A stretch of 64,000 bases of DNA from Actinomadura darangshiensis (GTDB taxonomy: Bacteria; Actinomycetota; Actinomycetes; Streptosporangiales; Streptosporangiaceae): assembly GCF_004349235.1 (NCBI RefSeq), contig NZ_SMKY01000004.1, positions 24,040 through 88,039 on the forward strand, given 5' to 3'. This document shows, one piece after another, positions 43,010-51,152 of this stretch (position 1 is its first letter; each line of letters begins with the position of its first letter). Under the pieces are notes generated by a model that saw only the letters and a list, made by a program, of their open reading frames with translations, searched no databases and was not told the DNA's origin. Position numbers and translations under genes: made by a program.

Positions 43010-43780
43010 ATGAGCGAAGGCGACGCGAGCGTGCGGCGGACGGCGGTCGTGACCGGCGGCGGCTCGGGCATCGGGCGGGCCATCGTCCACCGGCTCGCCG
43101 AGGACGGGTTCGCGACCGCGGTCCTGGACCTCGACGCAGGCGCGGCGGAGCGGGTGGCCGGCGAGGCGCGCGACAAGGGACACGAGGCGGCCGCGTTCGG
43201 GGGCGTCGACGTGTCGGACCGGGCGCAGGTGGACGCGGCGGCGCGGCGGGTCCGCGACACGCTCGGCCCGGTCGGCGTGCTGGTCAACAACGCCGGGCTG
43301 ACCGGGTTCAAGAAGTTCCTGCACATCACCGACGAGGTCTGGGACCGGGTCATGGCGGTCAACCTGAACGGTCCCTTCTACTGCGCCCAGGCTGTGGTGC
43401 CGGACATGATCGGCGCCGGCTGGGGCCGGATCGTGAACATCTCCTCCTCCAGCGCGCAGTCGGGGCAGCAGTTCATGACGCACTACGTGGCGTCCAAGGC
43501 GGGCCTCATCGGCTTCACCAAGGCGCTCGCGCTGGAGCTCGGGCCGGCCGGCATCACGGTGAACACGATCCCGCCCGGCTTCGTCGACACCCCGATGCTC
43601 CGCGCGTCGGAGCGGAAGGGACTGCTCGGCGGCACCGTCGAGGAGCACGCGGACCGCACCCCGGTGGGACGGCCGGGCCGCCCCGAGGACATCGCCGCGG
43701 CGTGCGCGTTCCTGGTGTCGGAGGAGGCGGGCTACGTGACCGGGCAGGTGATCGGCGTCAACGGCGGCCGCAACACCTGA
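43010..43780 (+). CDS. SDR-family oxidoreductase (FabG-like)
   Basis: 256 residues from the ATG at 43010, with GGAG five bases upstream; a GTG at 42995 in the same frame is an alternative. TGGGSGIG, NNAG (VNNAGLTG), NISSSSAQ and the YVASK pair are all canonical, and the end is VTGQVIGVNGG. It sits between two P450 genes, so it probably oxidises an alcohol made by one of them. It might also act on a 3-hydroxyacyl-CoA. Confidence 0.9.
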   Translation: MSEGDASVRRTAVVTGGGSGIGRAIVHRLAEDGFATAVLDLDAGAAERVAGEARDKGHEAAAFGGVDVSDRAQVDAAARRVRDTLGPVGVLVNNAGLTGFKKFLHITDEVWDRVMAVNLNGPFYCAQAVVPDMIGAGWGRIVNISSSSAQSGQQFMTHYVASKAGLIGFTKALALELGPAGITVNTIPPGFVDTPMLRASERKGLLGGTVEEHADRTPVGRPGRPEDIAAACAFLVSEEAGYVTGQVIGVNGGRNT

Positions 43781-43836
43781 CCCGGGGACCCGGGAACCAT
43801 CCTGTCTTGAGCTGTACGACGAAAGGACGCCGGTCG

Positions 43837-45120
43837 GTGAAGGATTTCGAAGACTTCGACTTCTTCCGGGACGACGAAGCCGTCGCGGACCCCTATCCGT
43901 ACTTCGAGGCCCTGCGGAGCCGGTGCCCGGTCCAGCGCGAACCGCACCACGACGTGCTGATGGTGACGGGCTACGACGAGGCGCTCCAGGTGTACAACGA
44001 CACCGAGACGTTCTCCTCGTGCGTCTCGGTCACCGGTCCCTTCCCCGGGTTCCCGGTCCCGCTGGACGGCGACGACGTCTCCGACCTGATCGAGCGGCAC
44101 CGCGACGAGCTGCCGATGAGCGACCAGCTCCCGACGCTGGACCCGCCCCTGCACACCGCGCACCGCGCATTGCTGATGCGGCTGATCACACCTAAGCGGC
44201 TCAAGGAGAACGAGGCGTCCATGTGGCGGCTCGCCGACCGGGTCCTGGACGGCTTCCTCGACGGCGGCGAAGGCGACGCGATCGACGGGTTCGCGGCGCC
44301 GTTCACGCTGCTGGTCATCGCCGACCTGCTCGGCATGCCGGAGCAGGACCGCGACGACTTCGCCCGGACGCTGCGGCGGGCGTCAGGCGGCGGCATCGGC
44401 GGCACCGGCGACCGGGCGCTGGCGCACAGCCCGCTGGAGTTCCTGTACGACCGGTTCGTCCCCTACATCGAGGACCGCCGCCGCGAGCCCCGCGACGACG
44501 TCCTCACCGGGCTGGCCACCGCGACGTTCCCGGACGGTTCGACGCCCGACGTCCAGGACGTGGTCCGCGTCGCCTCCAACGTCTTCGCGGCGGGCCAGGA
44601 GACGACCGTCCGGCTGCTCGGCTCGGCGCTGAAGCTGATCGCCGAGGACGCCGCGCTGCAGGAGCGGCTGCGGTCCGACCGGGACGCGATCCCGAACTTC
44701 ATCGAGGAGACCCTCCGCGTCGAGAGCCCGATCAAGGGCGACTTCCGGCTGGCCCGCGTGCCGACCGCGGTGGGCGGCGTCGACGTCCCGGCGGGCACGA
44801 CGCTGATGCTGGTGAACGCGGCGGCGAACCGCGATCCCCGCCAGTTCGAGGACCCTGCGGCGTTCGACCCGTCCCGCAAGAACGCCCGCCGGCACATCGC
44901 CTTCGGGCGCGGCGCGCACACCTGCCCCGGCGCACCGCTGGCACGGGCGGAGGCCCGCGTGGGCATCGAGCGGCTCCTCGACCGGACGACCGGCATACGC
45001 GTCTCCGAACGGGCGCACGGCCCCGCGGACGACCGGCGCTACCGCTACGTCCCGACCCACATCCTCCGGGGCCTGACCCATCTGACCCTGGAGTTCACGC
45101 GGGCGGAGGACAAGGCCTGA
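43837..45120 (+). CDS. Cytochrome P450
   Basis: 427 residues from a GTG with AAAGGA about nine bases upstream. Heme loop FGRGAHTCPG with Cys363; I-helix AAGQETT; K-helix EETLR. It overlaps the ferredoxin gene (stop TGA, start ATG sharing one base), so the two are translated together and the ferredoxin is its likely redox partner. Low similarity to the other two P450s of the window suggests different substrates or positions. Confidence 0.94.
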   Translation: MKDFEDFDFFRDDEAVADPYPYFEALRSRCPVQREPHHDVLMVTGYDEALQVYNDTETFSSCVSVTGPFPGFPVPLDGDDVSDLIERHRDELPMSDQLPTLDPPLHTAHRALLMRLITPKRLKENEASMWRLADRVLDGFLDGGEGDAIDGFAAPFTLLVIADLLGMPEQDRDDFARTLRRASGGGIGGTGDRALAHSPLEFLYDRFVPYIEDRRREPRDDVLTGLATATFPDGSTPDVQDVVRVASNVFAAGQETTVRLLGSALKLIAEDAALQERLRSDRDAIPNFIEETLRVESPIKGDFRLARVPTAVGGVDVPAGTTLMLVNAAANRDPRQFEDPAAFDPSRKNARRHIAFGRGAHTCPGAPLARAEARVGIERLLDRTTGIRVSERAHGPADDRRYRYVPTHILRGLTHLTLEFTRAEDKA

Positions 45121-45308
45121 TGAAGGTCACGGTCGACGAGGACCGCTGCCGGGGGCACGGGATCTGCTGCGCGCTGTGCCCGGAGGTGTTCGACCTCGGC
45201 GAGGACGGATACTCCGAGGTGCTGACGCCGGAGGTTCCGCCCGGCTCCGAGGAGATGGCGCGCGCCGCGATCGCGCAGTGCCCGGAGCGGGCGATCAGCG
45301 AGACCTGA
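45120..45308 (+). CDS. Small P450-associated ferredoxin ([3Fe-4S]-type)
   Basis: 62 residues. The cluster motif CRGHGICCALCP (Cys10, His13, Cys16) and the distal CP (Cys54) fit the C-x2-H-x2-C...CP pattern of single-cluster ferredoxins that serve actinobacterial P450s. Two extra cysteines, Cys17 and Cys20, are unusual; Cys20 precedes the proline where most relatives have Ala or Thr. No ferredoxin reductase is in the window. The start shares a base with the P450 stop. Confidence 0.92.
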   Translation: MKVTVDEDRCRGHGICCALCPEVFDLGEDGYSEVLTPEVPPGSEEMARAAIAQCPERAISET

Positions 45309-45327
45309 CGCGCGGGCCGGTGTCAGG
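45304..45327. terminator. Possible bidirectional terminator between convergent genes
   Basis: CCTGAC...GTCAGG arms (45304-45309 and 45322-45327) flank a 12-base GC-rich loop and span the end of the ferredoxin gene and the end of the convergent dehydrogenase gene. There is no T-run. Weak evidence. Confidence 0.3.
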
Positions 45328-46138
45328 GTTCGCGGTTTCTCAGGACGTCGTCCAGCGCGTCGAGCGCGCCGTCGAGGGCGCCGAGCCCGCCGCCGTGCTC
45401 GGCCGCGACCGCCCGGACGACGTCGACGTCCTTGGTCAGGAAACCGCCTACCGCCTGCGCGAACGCCGCCACCGAGCCTCTGCCCGCGACCCCGGAGAGC
45501 GCGCGGCTCGCACTGCTGGCGTGGGGAAGCGCGCCGAGCAGGGCGGCCTCCTCCACGCCCAGCCGCCCCGCGAGGCGGACGGCCTCGGCGAGCAGCCCTA
45601 TCTGCGCGGCGAACAGGGCGTTGTTGACCAGTTTCACGCGCTGGCCCGCACCGAGCCCGCCCACATGCACGACCGGGTCGCCATAGGCCCGCAGGGCCGG
45701 CTCCACCTTGGCGACGTCGTCCGCGGCGCCGCCCGCGAAGAGGGTCAGCCGGCCGGCCGCGATGTCGTGGGGCCCGCCGCTGACCGGGCAGTCGACCACC
45801 CGGACGCCGTGCGGCGCGGCGCGCCCGGCGACGGCGACCGCCGTGTCCGGGCTCCCGGTGGTGTGCAGGACGACGACCGACCCGGCCGCCATCGCGGAGA
45901 GCAGGCCGCCGCCGAGGCAGACGTCTTGGACCTGCTCGTCGCTGAACACGCACACCATGACGGCGTCCGCGTCCTCGACGGCGCCAGCCGCGCGGGCGAC
46001 GGGGCGCGCTCCCAGGGCTTCGAGCGCGGCGCGCGCAGCGGGCGACCGTCCGAGCGCGCGGACCTCGTGCCCCGCGCGGACGAGCCGCTCCACCATGGGG
46101 CGGCCCATCCGCCCGGCACCGACGAACCCGATGCGCAT
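45323..46138 (-). CDS. Beta-hydroxyacid dehydrogenase family (3-hydroxyisobutyrate dehydrogenase-like)
   Basis: 271 residues, a little short for the family (about 290). The NAD(P) motif GFVGAGRMGRPM is at the N-terminus, the substrate motif DCPVSGGPHDIAAGRL near the middle, and the catalytic lysine in RVKLVNNALFA. Known relatives oxidise 3-hydroxyisobutyrate, tartronate semialdehyde or similar small acids; some are imine reductases. GAGGAGG precedes the ATG. Divergent from the DapB-like reductase with a shared promoter of 58 bases. Branched C3-C4 fragments from side-chain breakdown would be a natural substrate. Confidence 0.88.
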   Translation of the reverse strand: MRIGFVGAGRMGRPMVERLVRAGHEVRALGRSPAARAALEALGARPVARAAGAVEDADAVMVCVFSDEQVQDVCLGGGLLSAMAAGSVVVLHTTGSPDTAVAVAGRAAPHGVRVVDCPVSGGPHDIAAGRLTLFAGGAADDVAKVEPALRAYGDPVVHVGGLGAGQRVKLVNNALFAAQIGLLAEAVRLAGRLGVEEAALLGALPHASSASRALSGVAGRGSVAAFAQAVGGFLTKDVDVVRAVAAEHGGGLGALDGALDALDDVLRNREP

Positions 46139-46179
46139 GCCTGCCTCCTCGACCGGCGATATTGACCCTCTCAGATAAC

Positions 46180-46194
46180 GAGATTAGCATTCTC
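46180..46194. promoter_or_regulatory. Operator of the second regulon over a leaderless promoter
   Basis: GAGATTAGCATTCTC, one mismatch to GAGAAY-N3-RTTCTC. It covers the -10 box TAGCAT (46185-46190), which lies 17 bases from a TTGACC -35 box (46162-46167) and six bases before the GTG start at 46197. This is the clearest promoter-operator pair in the window. Confidence 0.65.
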
Positions 46195-46196
46195 GT

Positions 46197-47225
46197 GTGA
46201 GCCATCGCGTCGTCCAGTGGGCCACCGGCAACATCGGCGCCCGCGCCCTCCGGGGCGTCATCGAGCATCCGGACCTGGCCCTGGCGGGCGTCCACGTCCA
46301 TACGCCCGGCAAGGCGGGACGCGACGCCGGCGAGCTGTGCGGGCTCGGCGCCACCGGCGTCACCGCGACGTGCGACATCGACGAGATCCTGGGGCTCGAC
46401 GCCGACTGCGTCCTCTACATGCCGCGGGCCCTCGACGTCGGCGAGGTCTGCCGGTTGCTGGAGTCCGGCGCGAACGTCGTCACCACGCGCGGCGAGTTCC
46501 ACCACCCCGGCAGCGTCCCGCCCGAGGTCCGCGGGCGGGTCGAGGCGGCGTGCGAGCGCGGCGCGGCCTCGATCCACAGCACCGGCAGCAGCCCGGGATT
46601 CATCAGCGAGGCCGTCCCGCTGGCGCTGGCGTCCATCCAGCGGCGCCTGGACGGTTTGACGATCAGCGAGTTCGCGGACCTGTCGCGGCGCGACTCGCCG
46701 GGCCTGCTGTTCGACGTGATGGGCTTCGGCCGGCCGCCCGCGGCCTTCGACGAGCGGCGGCTCTCGCACGGGCGGGTCAGCTTCGGCCCGTCCCTGCGCG
46801 CGGTGGCGGAGGCGCTGTCGATGCCGCTCGACTCGGTGGAGGCGGACGGCGAGATCGCCACGGCGGGCCGTCGCGTCCGCATCGCCGCGGGCGAGCTGGC
46901 GGCGGGCACGGTGGCCGCGCAGCGGATCACGGTTTCCGGCCTGCGCGGCGGCCGGGCGGTGCTGCGCTTCCGCGCCGTCTGGTACTGCACCGCGGACCTG
47001 CTCCCCGCGTGGGACGTCCGGGCGACCGGCTGGCACATCGCGGTCGACGGGGACGCCCCGCTCGACATCGACATGCGCTTCCCCGTGCCCATCGAGCGGA
47101 TGGCGGAGGTGTCGCCCGCCTACACCGCGAACCGCGCGGTCAACGCGGTGCCGGTCGTCTGCGCGGCGTCGCCCGGCATCAGGACGACGGCGGACCTGCC
47201 CCACATCCTCGCCTCGCTCGGCTGA
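46197..47225 (+). CDS. DapB-like NAD(P)-binding oxidoreductase (amine-dehydrogenase-type family)
   Basis: 342 residues. The N-terminus VVQWATGNIGARALRGV is the Rossmann signature of dihydrodipicolinate-reductase-like proteins; the rest matches the actinobacterial family often annotated as NAD(P)H-dependent amine dehydrogenase, of which some members act on amino or keto acids. It is not DapB itself: it is longer and lacks the DapB substrate motif. The GTG start lies six bases after a good -10 box and has no ribosome-binding site, so translation is probably leaderless. Substrate unknown. Confidence 0.85.
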   Translation: MSHRVVQWATGNIGARALRGVIEHPDLALAGVHVHTPGKAGRDAGELCGLGATGVTATCDIDEILGLDADCVLYMPRALDVGEVCRLLESGANVVTTRGEFHHPGSVPPEVRGRVEAACERGAASIHSTGSSPGFISEAVPLALASIQRRLDGLTISEFADLSRRDSPGLLFDVMGFGRPPAAFDERRLSHGRVSFGPSLRAVAEALSMPLDSVEADGEIATAGRRVRIAAGELAAGTVAAQRITVSGLRGGRAVLRFRAVWYCTADLLPAWDVRATGWHIAVDGDAPLDIDMRFPVPIERMAEVSPAYTANRAVNAVPVVCAASPGIRTTADLPHILASLG

Positions 47226-47240
47226 CCGCCGGGCCCGCCC

Positions 47241-47720
47241 TCAGGCCTTGGCCGGCTCGCCCAGGCGGAAGAACTCGGTCGCCGAGCCCGCGTCGCCGGG
47301 GACGGCGGCGGCCGCCATGGCCTGAGCCTTGAAGGCGCGTGCGGCCACGCTGAGCCGGTGCGGTTGCCAGGTCGCCTGCCCGGCCGCCTCGTCCGGCACG
47401 GCCTCGCCGTCCCAGAGCGTGACCTCGACCAGCTCCTCGTCCAGCACGCTCAGCACCAGCCGCCTGACCCGCGCGTCCGACCCGTACAGGCCGGCGCACA
47501 CCGCGATCGCCTTCGGGCGCGGCCCGCGGACGGGCGAGGCGAGCGCGCAGTCGAGGTCGGCGGCGCGGGCGCCGAGGATGCGCAGCGGCCGGGGGTCGGC
47601 GTGGTCCGGCGTGAGGACCGTGACGTCCCAGCCGGCCATCACGCGGTCGAACAGCCAGCCCCCCGCGCAGCGGACCGCCTCGGCCATGCTGGGGGCGACG
47701 ACCAGGAGCCGGTTCCTCAG
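47241..47720 (-). CDS. Small conserved-looking protein of unknown function
   Basis: 159 residues if it starts at the CTG at 47720, which overlaps the TetR stop as CTGA; otherwise 147 residues from the ATG at 47684. The longer form keeps a leading strand, RNRLLVVAPS, that looks like part of a Rossmann-like alpha/beta fold, which is why I prefer it. The core reads AVRCAGGWLFDRVMAGWDVT, then a TPDHADPRPLRILGAR segment. I do not recognise a catalytic motif. It is co-transcribed with the TetR gene upstream. Confidence 0.65.
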   Translation of the reverse strand: MRNRLLVVAPSMAEAVRCAGGWLFDRVMAGWDVTVLTPDHADPRPLRILGARAADLDCALASPVRGPRPKAIAVCAGLYGSDARVRRLVLSVLDEELVEVTLWDGEAVPDEAAGQATWQPHRLSVAARAFKAQAMAAAAVPGDAGSATEFFRLGEPAKA

Positions 47721-48328
47721 GCACCGTCGCGCGGTGCGGCGAGCTGCCGGGCGAGCGATCCGGTGTACTCCCTGAAGACCTCGATCAGCGGGATCGAAGG
47801 GTCGAGCAGCCATGATGCCTCTATCCCGTTGAGAAAGGCGGCGATCTCCACGGCCTTGACGGCCGGATCCAGGTCCGTGCGGTACCGGCCCGAGCGCTGA
47901 CCCCGCCGGATGGTGCCGGCGATGGTCTCCACGGCCGCCCGGTACCGGCCGAGGAAGCGGTTGTGCAGCGGGGCGGCGGGATCGAGGTTCTCCATCTGGA
48001 GGACGGCGAACATGCCGATCAGGTCCGGCGCCTCCAGGAACCGCCCGGGGACGCGTCGCAGCTGCTCGACGATGTCGTCCGACGTCCGGTCCGCCCGTGC
48101 GTCGTCATCGGCGTCCCTGACGTCGAGCGCGGAGTGGAGCAGCTGCTCCTTGGACTGGAAGTGGTGCAGCAGGCCCGCCGGGCTGACCCCGGCCTCCCGG
48201 GCGATCTGGCCGAGCGTGATGCCACGCCACCCGTGGGTGCGCAGCAGGCGCTGCGCGGCGGCCAGGATGCGCTGCCGCCGGTCCTCGCCCTTCGCGAGGA
48301 GGGCTGCGTACGGGCGCGGATCGCTCAA
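47717..48328 (-). CDS. TetR-family transcriptional regulator
   Basis: 203 residues from a TTG start with GAGGGGG upstream. The N-terminal HTH (about 37-60, ITLGQIAREAGVSPAGLLHHF) is clear, and LLHHFQSKEQLLHSAL continues into helix 4. The ligand-binding half resembles TetR proteins that sit beside beta-oxidation or xenobiotic genes. A 6-base inverted repeat lies just upstream (48345-48368). It lies downstream of the amidohydrolase on the same strand and upstream of the small unknown protein. Confidence 0.92.
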   Translation of the reverse strand: MSDPRPYAALLAKGEDRRQRILAAAQRLLRTHGWRGITLGQIAREAGVSPAGLLHHFQSKEQLLHSALDVRDADDDARADRTSDDIVEQLRRVPGRFLEAPDLIGMFAVLQMENLDPAAPLHNRFLGRYRAAVETIAGTIRRGQRSGRYRTDLDPAVKAVEIAAFLNGIEASWLLDPSIPLIEVFREYTGSLARQLAAPRDGA

Positions 48329-48344
48329 CGGACCCCCTCGGGAA

Positions 48345-48368
48345 AACCTACTGAAGGTACATTAGGTT
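48345..48368. promoter_or_regulatory. Inverted repeat AACCTA-N12-TAGGTT upstream of the TetR gene
   Basis: Perfect 6-base arms 16 bases before the TTG start; a smaller ACCT...AGGT pair lies inside. This is a good candidate for the TetR protein's own operator. A second perfect repeat, GTGAC-AAGG-GTCAC, follows at 48381-48394 and might be another site or a weak hairpin after the amidohydrolase gene. Confidence 0.45.
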
Positions 48369-48421
48369 GGTTGCCCGGGTGTGACAAGGGTCACCTGCGG
48401 GAAACTTTCGTCAGCGGGCCG

Positions 48422-49717
48422 TCACTCGGCCGCGGCCACCGCCGCCCGTGCCCGCGAGCGGTACGCCTCAAGCTTCTCCTCCGGGGCGATCAGCCGGGTG
48501 CTGCGGGACTGGATCGACACGTCGTGCCCCTCCGCGGCCTTCCGCAGCGCGCCGACCGTGGCCTGCTCGCGCGGGATGTGCGTGAACGGGTCGAAGGAGT
48601 ACCAGCGCATCGCGTTCCGGTGGGTCATCTTGTCGATGTCGTCGTCGGGGACCGACTCGCGTTCCAGCACCTCGTGCAGCTCCTCGGGGGCGCCCGGCCA
48701 CATCGAGTCGCTGTGGGGGTAGTCGGCCTCCCAGCAGATGTTGCCGATGCCGATGTCGTGGCGGAGCCGGACCCCGAGCGGGTCGCTGATGAAGCAGGTC
48801 AGGAAGTGGTCACGGAACACCTCGCTGGGCAGCTTGCCGCCGAAGTCCTGCAGCGTCCACGTCGCGTGCATCTCGAAGGTCCGGTCGACCCGCTCCAGGA
48901 AGTAGGGGATCCAGCCGGTGCCGCCCTCCGACAGCGCGATCCTGATGCCGGGGAACTCCTTGATGACGCGGGACCACAGCAGGTCGGCGGCGGCCTGCAC
49001 GATGTTCATCGGCTGCAGGGTGATCATGACGTCCGGCGGGGAGTCGACGGCGGGGATCGACAGCCGGCCGGACGAGCCGATGTGCACGTTCAGGATCGTG
49101 CCGGTGTCGACCAGCGCCCGCCACAGCGGGTCCCAGTGGTCGCTGTGGAAGCTCGGGTACCCCATCGCGGCCGGGTTCTCGCTGAACGTCAGCGAGTGGC
49201 ATCCCTTGGCCGCGACCCGGCGCACCTCGTCGGCGCACAGCTGCGGGTCCCAGATCACGGGCAGCGCCATCGGGATGAACCGGCCCGGGTGGGCGCCGCA
49301 CCACTCGTCGATGTGCCAGTCGTTGTAGGCCCGGACGAGGGAGAGGGAGAAGTCGGAGTCCTCGGTGGCGAACAGCCGCGCCGCGAAGCCGGGGAACGAC
49401 GGGAAGTTCATCGAGGCCAGGATGCCGCCGGCGTTCATGTCCTTGACCCGCTCGTGCACGTCGTAGCAGCCGGGGCGGATCTCGTCCAGGCCCTGCGGCT
49501 CCAGGCCGTACTCCTCCTTCGGGCGTCCCGCGACCGCGTTGAGCGCGGCGTTGGGGATGACGGTGTCGCGGAACTTCCAGACGTCGGAGCCGTCGTCGCG
49601 GTGGACGAGCTGCGGCGCGTCGTCCTGGTACTTCTTCGGCAGATGGTTCACGAACATGTCGGGCGGCTCGATGATGTGGTCGTCGACGCTGATCAGGATC
49701 ATGTCGTCGCGTTTCAT
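48422..49717 (-). CDS. Amidohydrolase 2-family metal-dependent hydrolase/decarboxylase
   Basis: 431 residues. The N-terminal SVDDHIIEPPDMFVNHLP carries the DxHxxE-type metal motif in variant form, with further ligands in LNVHIGSSG and the WEADYPHSDSMWPGAP region (the Asp-x-x-His typical of the family). Members act as decarboxylases or C-C/C-O hydrolases on aromatic or 2-oxo substrates (ACMSD-like superfamily). AAGGGA precedes the ATG. It closes the ABC-transporter operon 12 bases after a small gene, so it may process the imported compound. Confidence 0.88.
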   Translation of the reverse strand: MKRDDMILISVDDHIIEPPDMFVNHLPKKYQDDAPQLVHRDDGSDVWKFRDTVIPNAALNAVAGRPKEEYGLEPQGLDEIRPGCYDVHERVKDMNAGGILASMNFPSFPGFAARLFATEDSDFSLSLVRAYNDWHIDEWCGAHPGRFIPMALPVIWDPQLCADEVRRVAAKGCHSLTFSENPAAMGYPSFHSDHWDPLWRALVDTGTILNVHIGSSGRLSIPAVDSPPDVMITLQPMNIVQAAADLLWSRVIKEFPGIRIALSEGGTGWIPYFLERVDRTFEMHATWTLQDFGGKLPSEVFRDHFLTCFISDPLGVRLRHDIGIGNICWEADYPHSDSMWPGAPEELHEVLERESVPDDDIDKMTHRNAMRWYSFDPFTHIPREQATVGALRKAAEGHDVSIQSRSTRLIAPEEKLEAYRSRARAAVAAAE

Positions 49718-49729
49718 GGCGTTTTCCCT

Positions 49730-50041
49730 TCAGTCGGAGGCGGGCAGGGGCTTGGCCGTCTTGAGGGTCATCGGGGCGCCGTCGCAGCTCAGCTCGCCCG
49801 CCCCGGAGGCGGTGCAGAGCAGTTCGAGCGTCCCGGCGGCGTTCACGTAGCGCTTGCCGATGAGCGTCGCGGCCTCCTCGCGGGACGGCGGAGAGGTCGC
49901 GGTGCCGTCCAGGGCCGAGGCGGGCACCATCGGGCTCCCGCCGCAGGCGATCTCCGGCGCGCCATCGGCGGGGGCGCGCACGACGATCACCCGGGTGCCG
50001 GAGACGGTGCTGGCGAGCTGGTCGCCGGTGCGCGCGGTCAT
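49730..50041 (-). CDS. Small protein of unknown function in the ABC-transporter operon
   Basis: 103 residues. Two short similar segments, IACGGSPMVP and LSCDGAPMTL, each have one cysteine and a GxPM motif, suggesting an internal repeat. The second half has TLIGKRYVNAAGTLELLC. No membrane segment or signal is visible. ATGA overlap with the membrane protein upstream and 12 bases before the amidohydrolase. It could be a small accessory or binding protein for the neighbouring enzymes; I cannot assign a function. Confidence 0.7.
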   Translation of the reverse strand: MTARTGDQLASTVSGTRVIVVRAPADGAPEIACGGSPMVPASALDGTATSPPSREEAATLIGKRYVNAAGTLELLCTASGAGELSCDGAPMTLKTAKPLPASD

Positions 50042-50448
50042 CGGCGGGCCTCCCTTTCGAGCAGGCGGTCGGCGAGCCGGGCGAGGTCGTAGGACTGCCG
50101 GGCCATCCAGAAGCGCAGGAACCCGGTCAGCGAGTAGCGCAGGAACAGCGCGGACCCGGCGACCGCGGCGGTCACGCCGCCGAGGCCGAGCGTGATGGCG
50201 TCGCGCTGCAGCAGCGGGTCGCGGGTGCCGTGCGAGACCGCGTAGGCGGCCGCGGCCAGCGCCACGCCGGCCGCCATCAGCACCGCGCCGAGCCGCAGCC
50301 ACAGCGCGGCCCGCCCGGCCGCCGGGTCGGGGATCTTCAACTCCGCCAGCTCCCGGACGAAGCGGTCCGCGCGCGCCTCGTCCGGTGGGCCCGCGGCGGG
50401 TCCGTTCTCATTGCGGCCGGGTTCGGTGGACGTTCCAGGCGTGCTCAT
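50038..50448 (-). CDS. Small membrane protein with two transmembrane segments
   Basis: 136 residues. A charged, Pro/Gly-rich N-terminus of about 45 residues is followed by two hydrophobic helices (about 48-68 and 83-104) and a basic C-terminus (RQSYDLARLADRLLEREARR). It overlaps both LivF and the next small gene by 4 bases. Such a protein is not part of standard Liv transporters, so it may be a system-specific accessory. No family recognised. Confidence 0.75.
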   Translation of the reverse strand: MSTPGTSTEPGRNENGPAAGPPDEARADRFVRELAELKIPDPAAGRAALWLRLGAVLMAAGVALAAAAYAVSHGTRDPLLQRDAITLGLGGVTAAVAGSALFLRYSLTGFLRFWMARQSYDLARLADRLLEREARR

Positions 50449-51152
50449 GTGGCACTCCCCAGGTAGAGGGCGGACAGTTCGGCGCGCAGCCCGTCGCCGG
50501 GGTCGCCCTGCCGTTCGATCCGGCCGCGCACCAGCACGGCGGCGCGGTCGGCGATGCCGAGGACGGCGGCGGCGAACTGCTCGACGACCAGCACCGCAAC
50601 GCCCTGCCGGGCGATCTCGGCGACCTGCTCGTACAGCCGGCCGACGACCAGCGGCGCGAGGCCCATGGACAGCTCGTCCAGCAGCAGCACCGCCGGGTCG
50701 GTGGCCAGGCCCCGGGCGAGCGCGAGCATCTGCTGCTCGCCGCCCGACAGGGTCCCGGCCGTCTGCCCGGCTCGCCCGGCGAGGACGGGGAAGCGCGTGA
50801 AGGCGATCTCCTCGATCTCCGCGCGGGTGCGGCCCGCGAAGGTCATCATCAGCAGGTTGTCGCGGACCGAGAGGTTGGGGAACACGCCGCGGCCCTCGGG
50901 GATCAGGCAGACGCCCGCGCGGGCCAGGTCGCCCGGCCGGGCCCCGGTGACGTCCCGGCCGCCGAGCAGCAGCCGCCCGGACTCGGCCGGATGGACCCCG
51001 GCCGCGACGCGCAGGATGGTGGTCTTCCCGGCCCCGTTCGGTCCGAGCAGGGCCACCACCTCCCCGGCGGCGACGCTCAGGCTCACCCCGTGCAGGACGG
51101 TGATCCGCCCATGGGCGGCGCGCACGCCGCGCAGTTCGAGCAGTGCGCTCAC
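50445..51152 (-). CDS. livF: Branched-chain-type ABC transporter ATPase (LivF-like)
   Basis: 235 residues from a GTG overlapping the LivG stop. Walker A GPNGAGKTT, signature LSGGEQQMLALARGL, and Walker B LLLDELSMGLAP are intact. Paired with the LivG-like ATPase it powers import. In this family, substrates range from amino acids to aromatic acids, amides and urea, so the name does not fix the substrate. Confidence 0.94.
   Translation of the reverse strand: MSALLELRGVRAAHGRITVLHGVSLSVAAGEVVALLGPNGAGKTTILRVAAGVHPAESGRLLLGGRDVTGARPGDLARAGVCLIPEGRGVFPNLSVRDNLLMMTFAGRTRAEIEEIAFTRFPVLAGRAGQTAGTLSGGEQQMLALARGLATDPAVLLLDELSMGLAPLVVGRLYEQVAEIARQGVAVLVVEQFAAAVLGIADRAAVLVRGRIERQGDPGDGLRAELSALYLGSAT

Noticed and set aside
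45304..45327. Strong intrinsic terminator after the ferredoxin
   Set aside because: Kept only as a weak candidate: 6-base arms, a 12-base loop and no T-run are not enough for a confident call.
46197..47225. Lysine-biosynthesis DapB
   Set aside because: Only the Rossmann start is similar; length and C-terminal part differ, and no other lysine genes are near.
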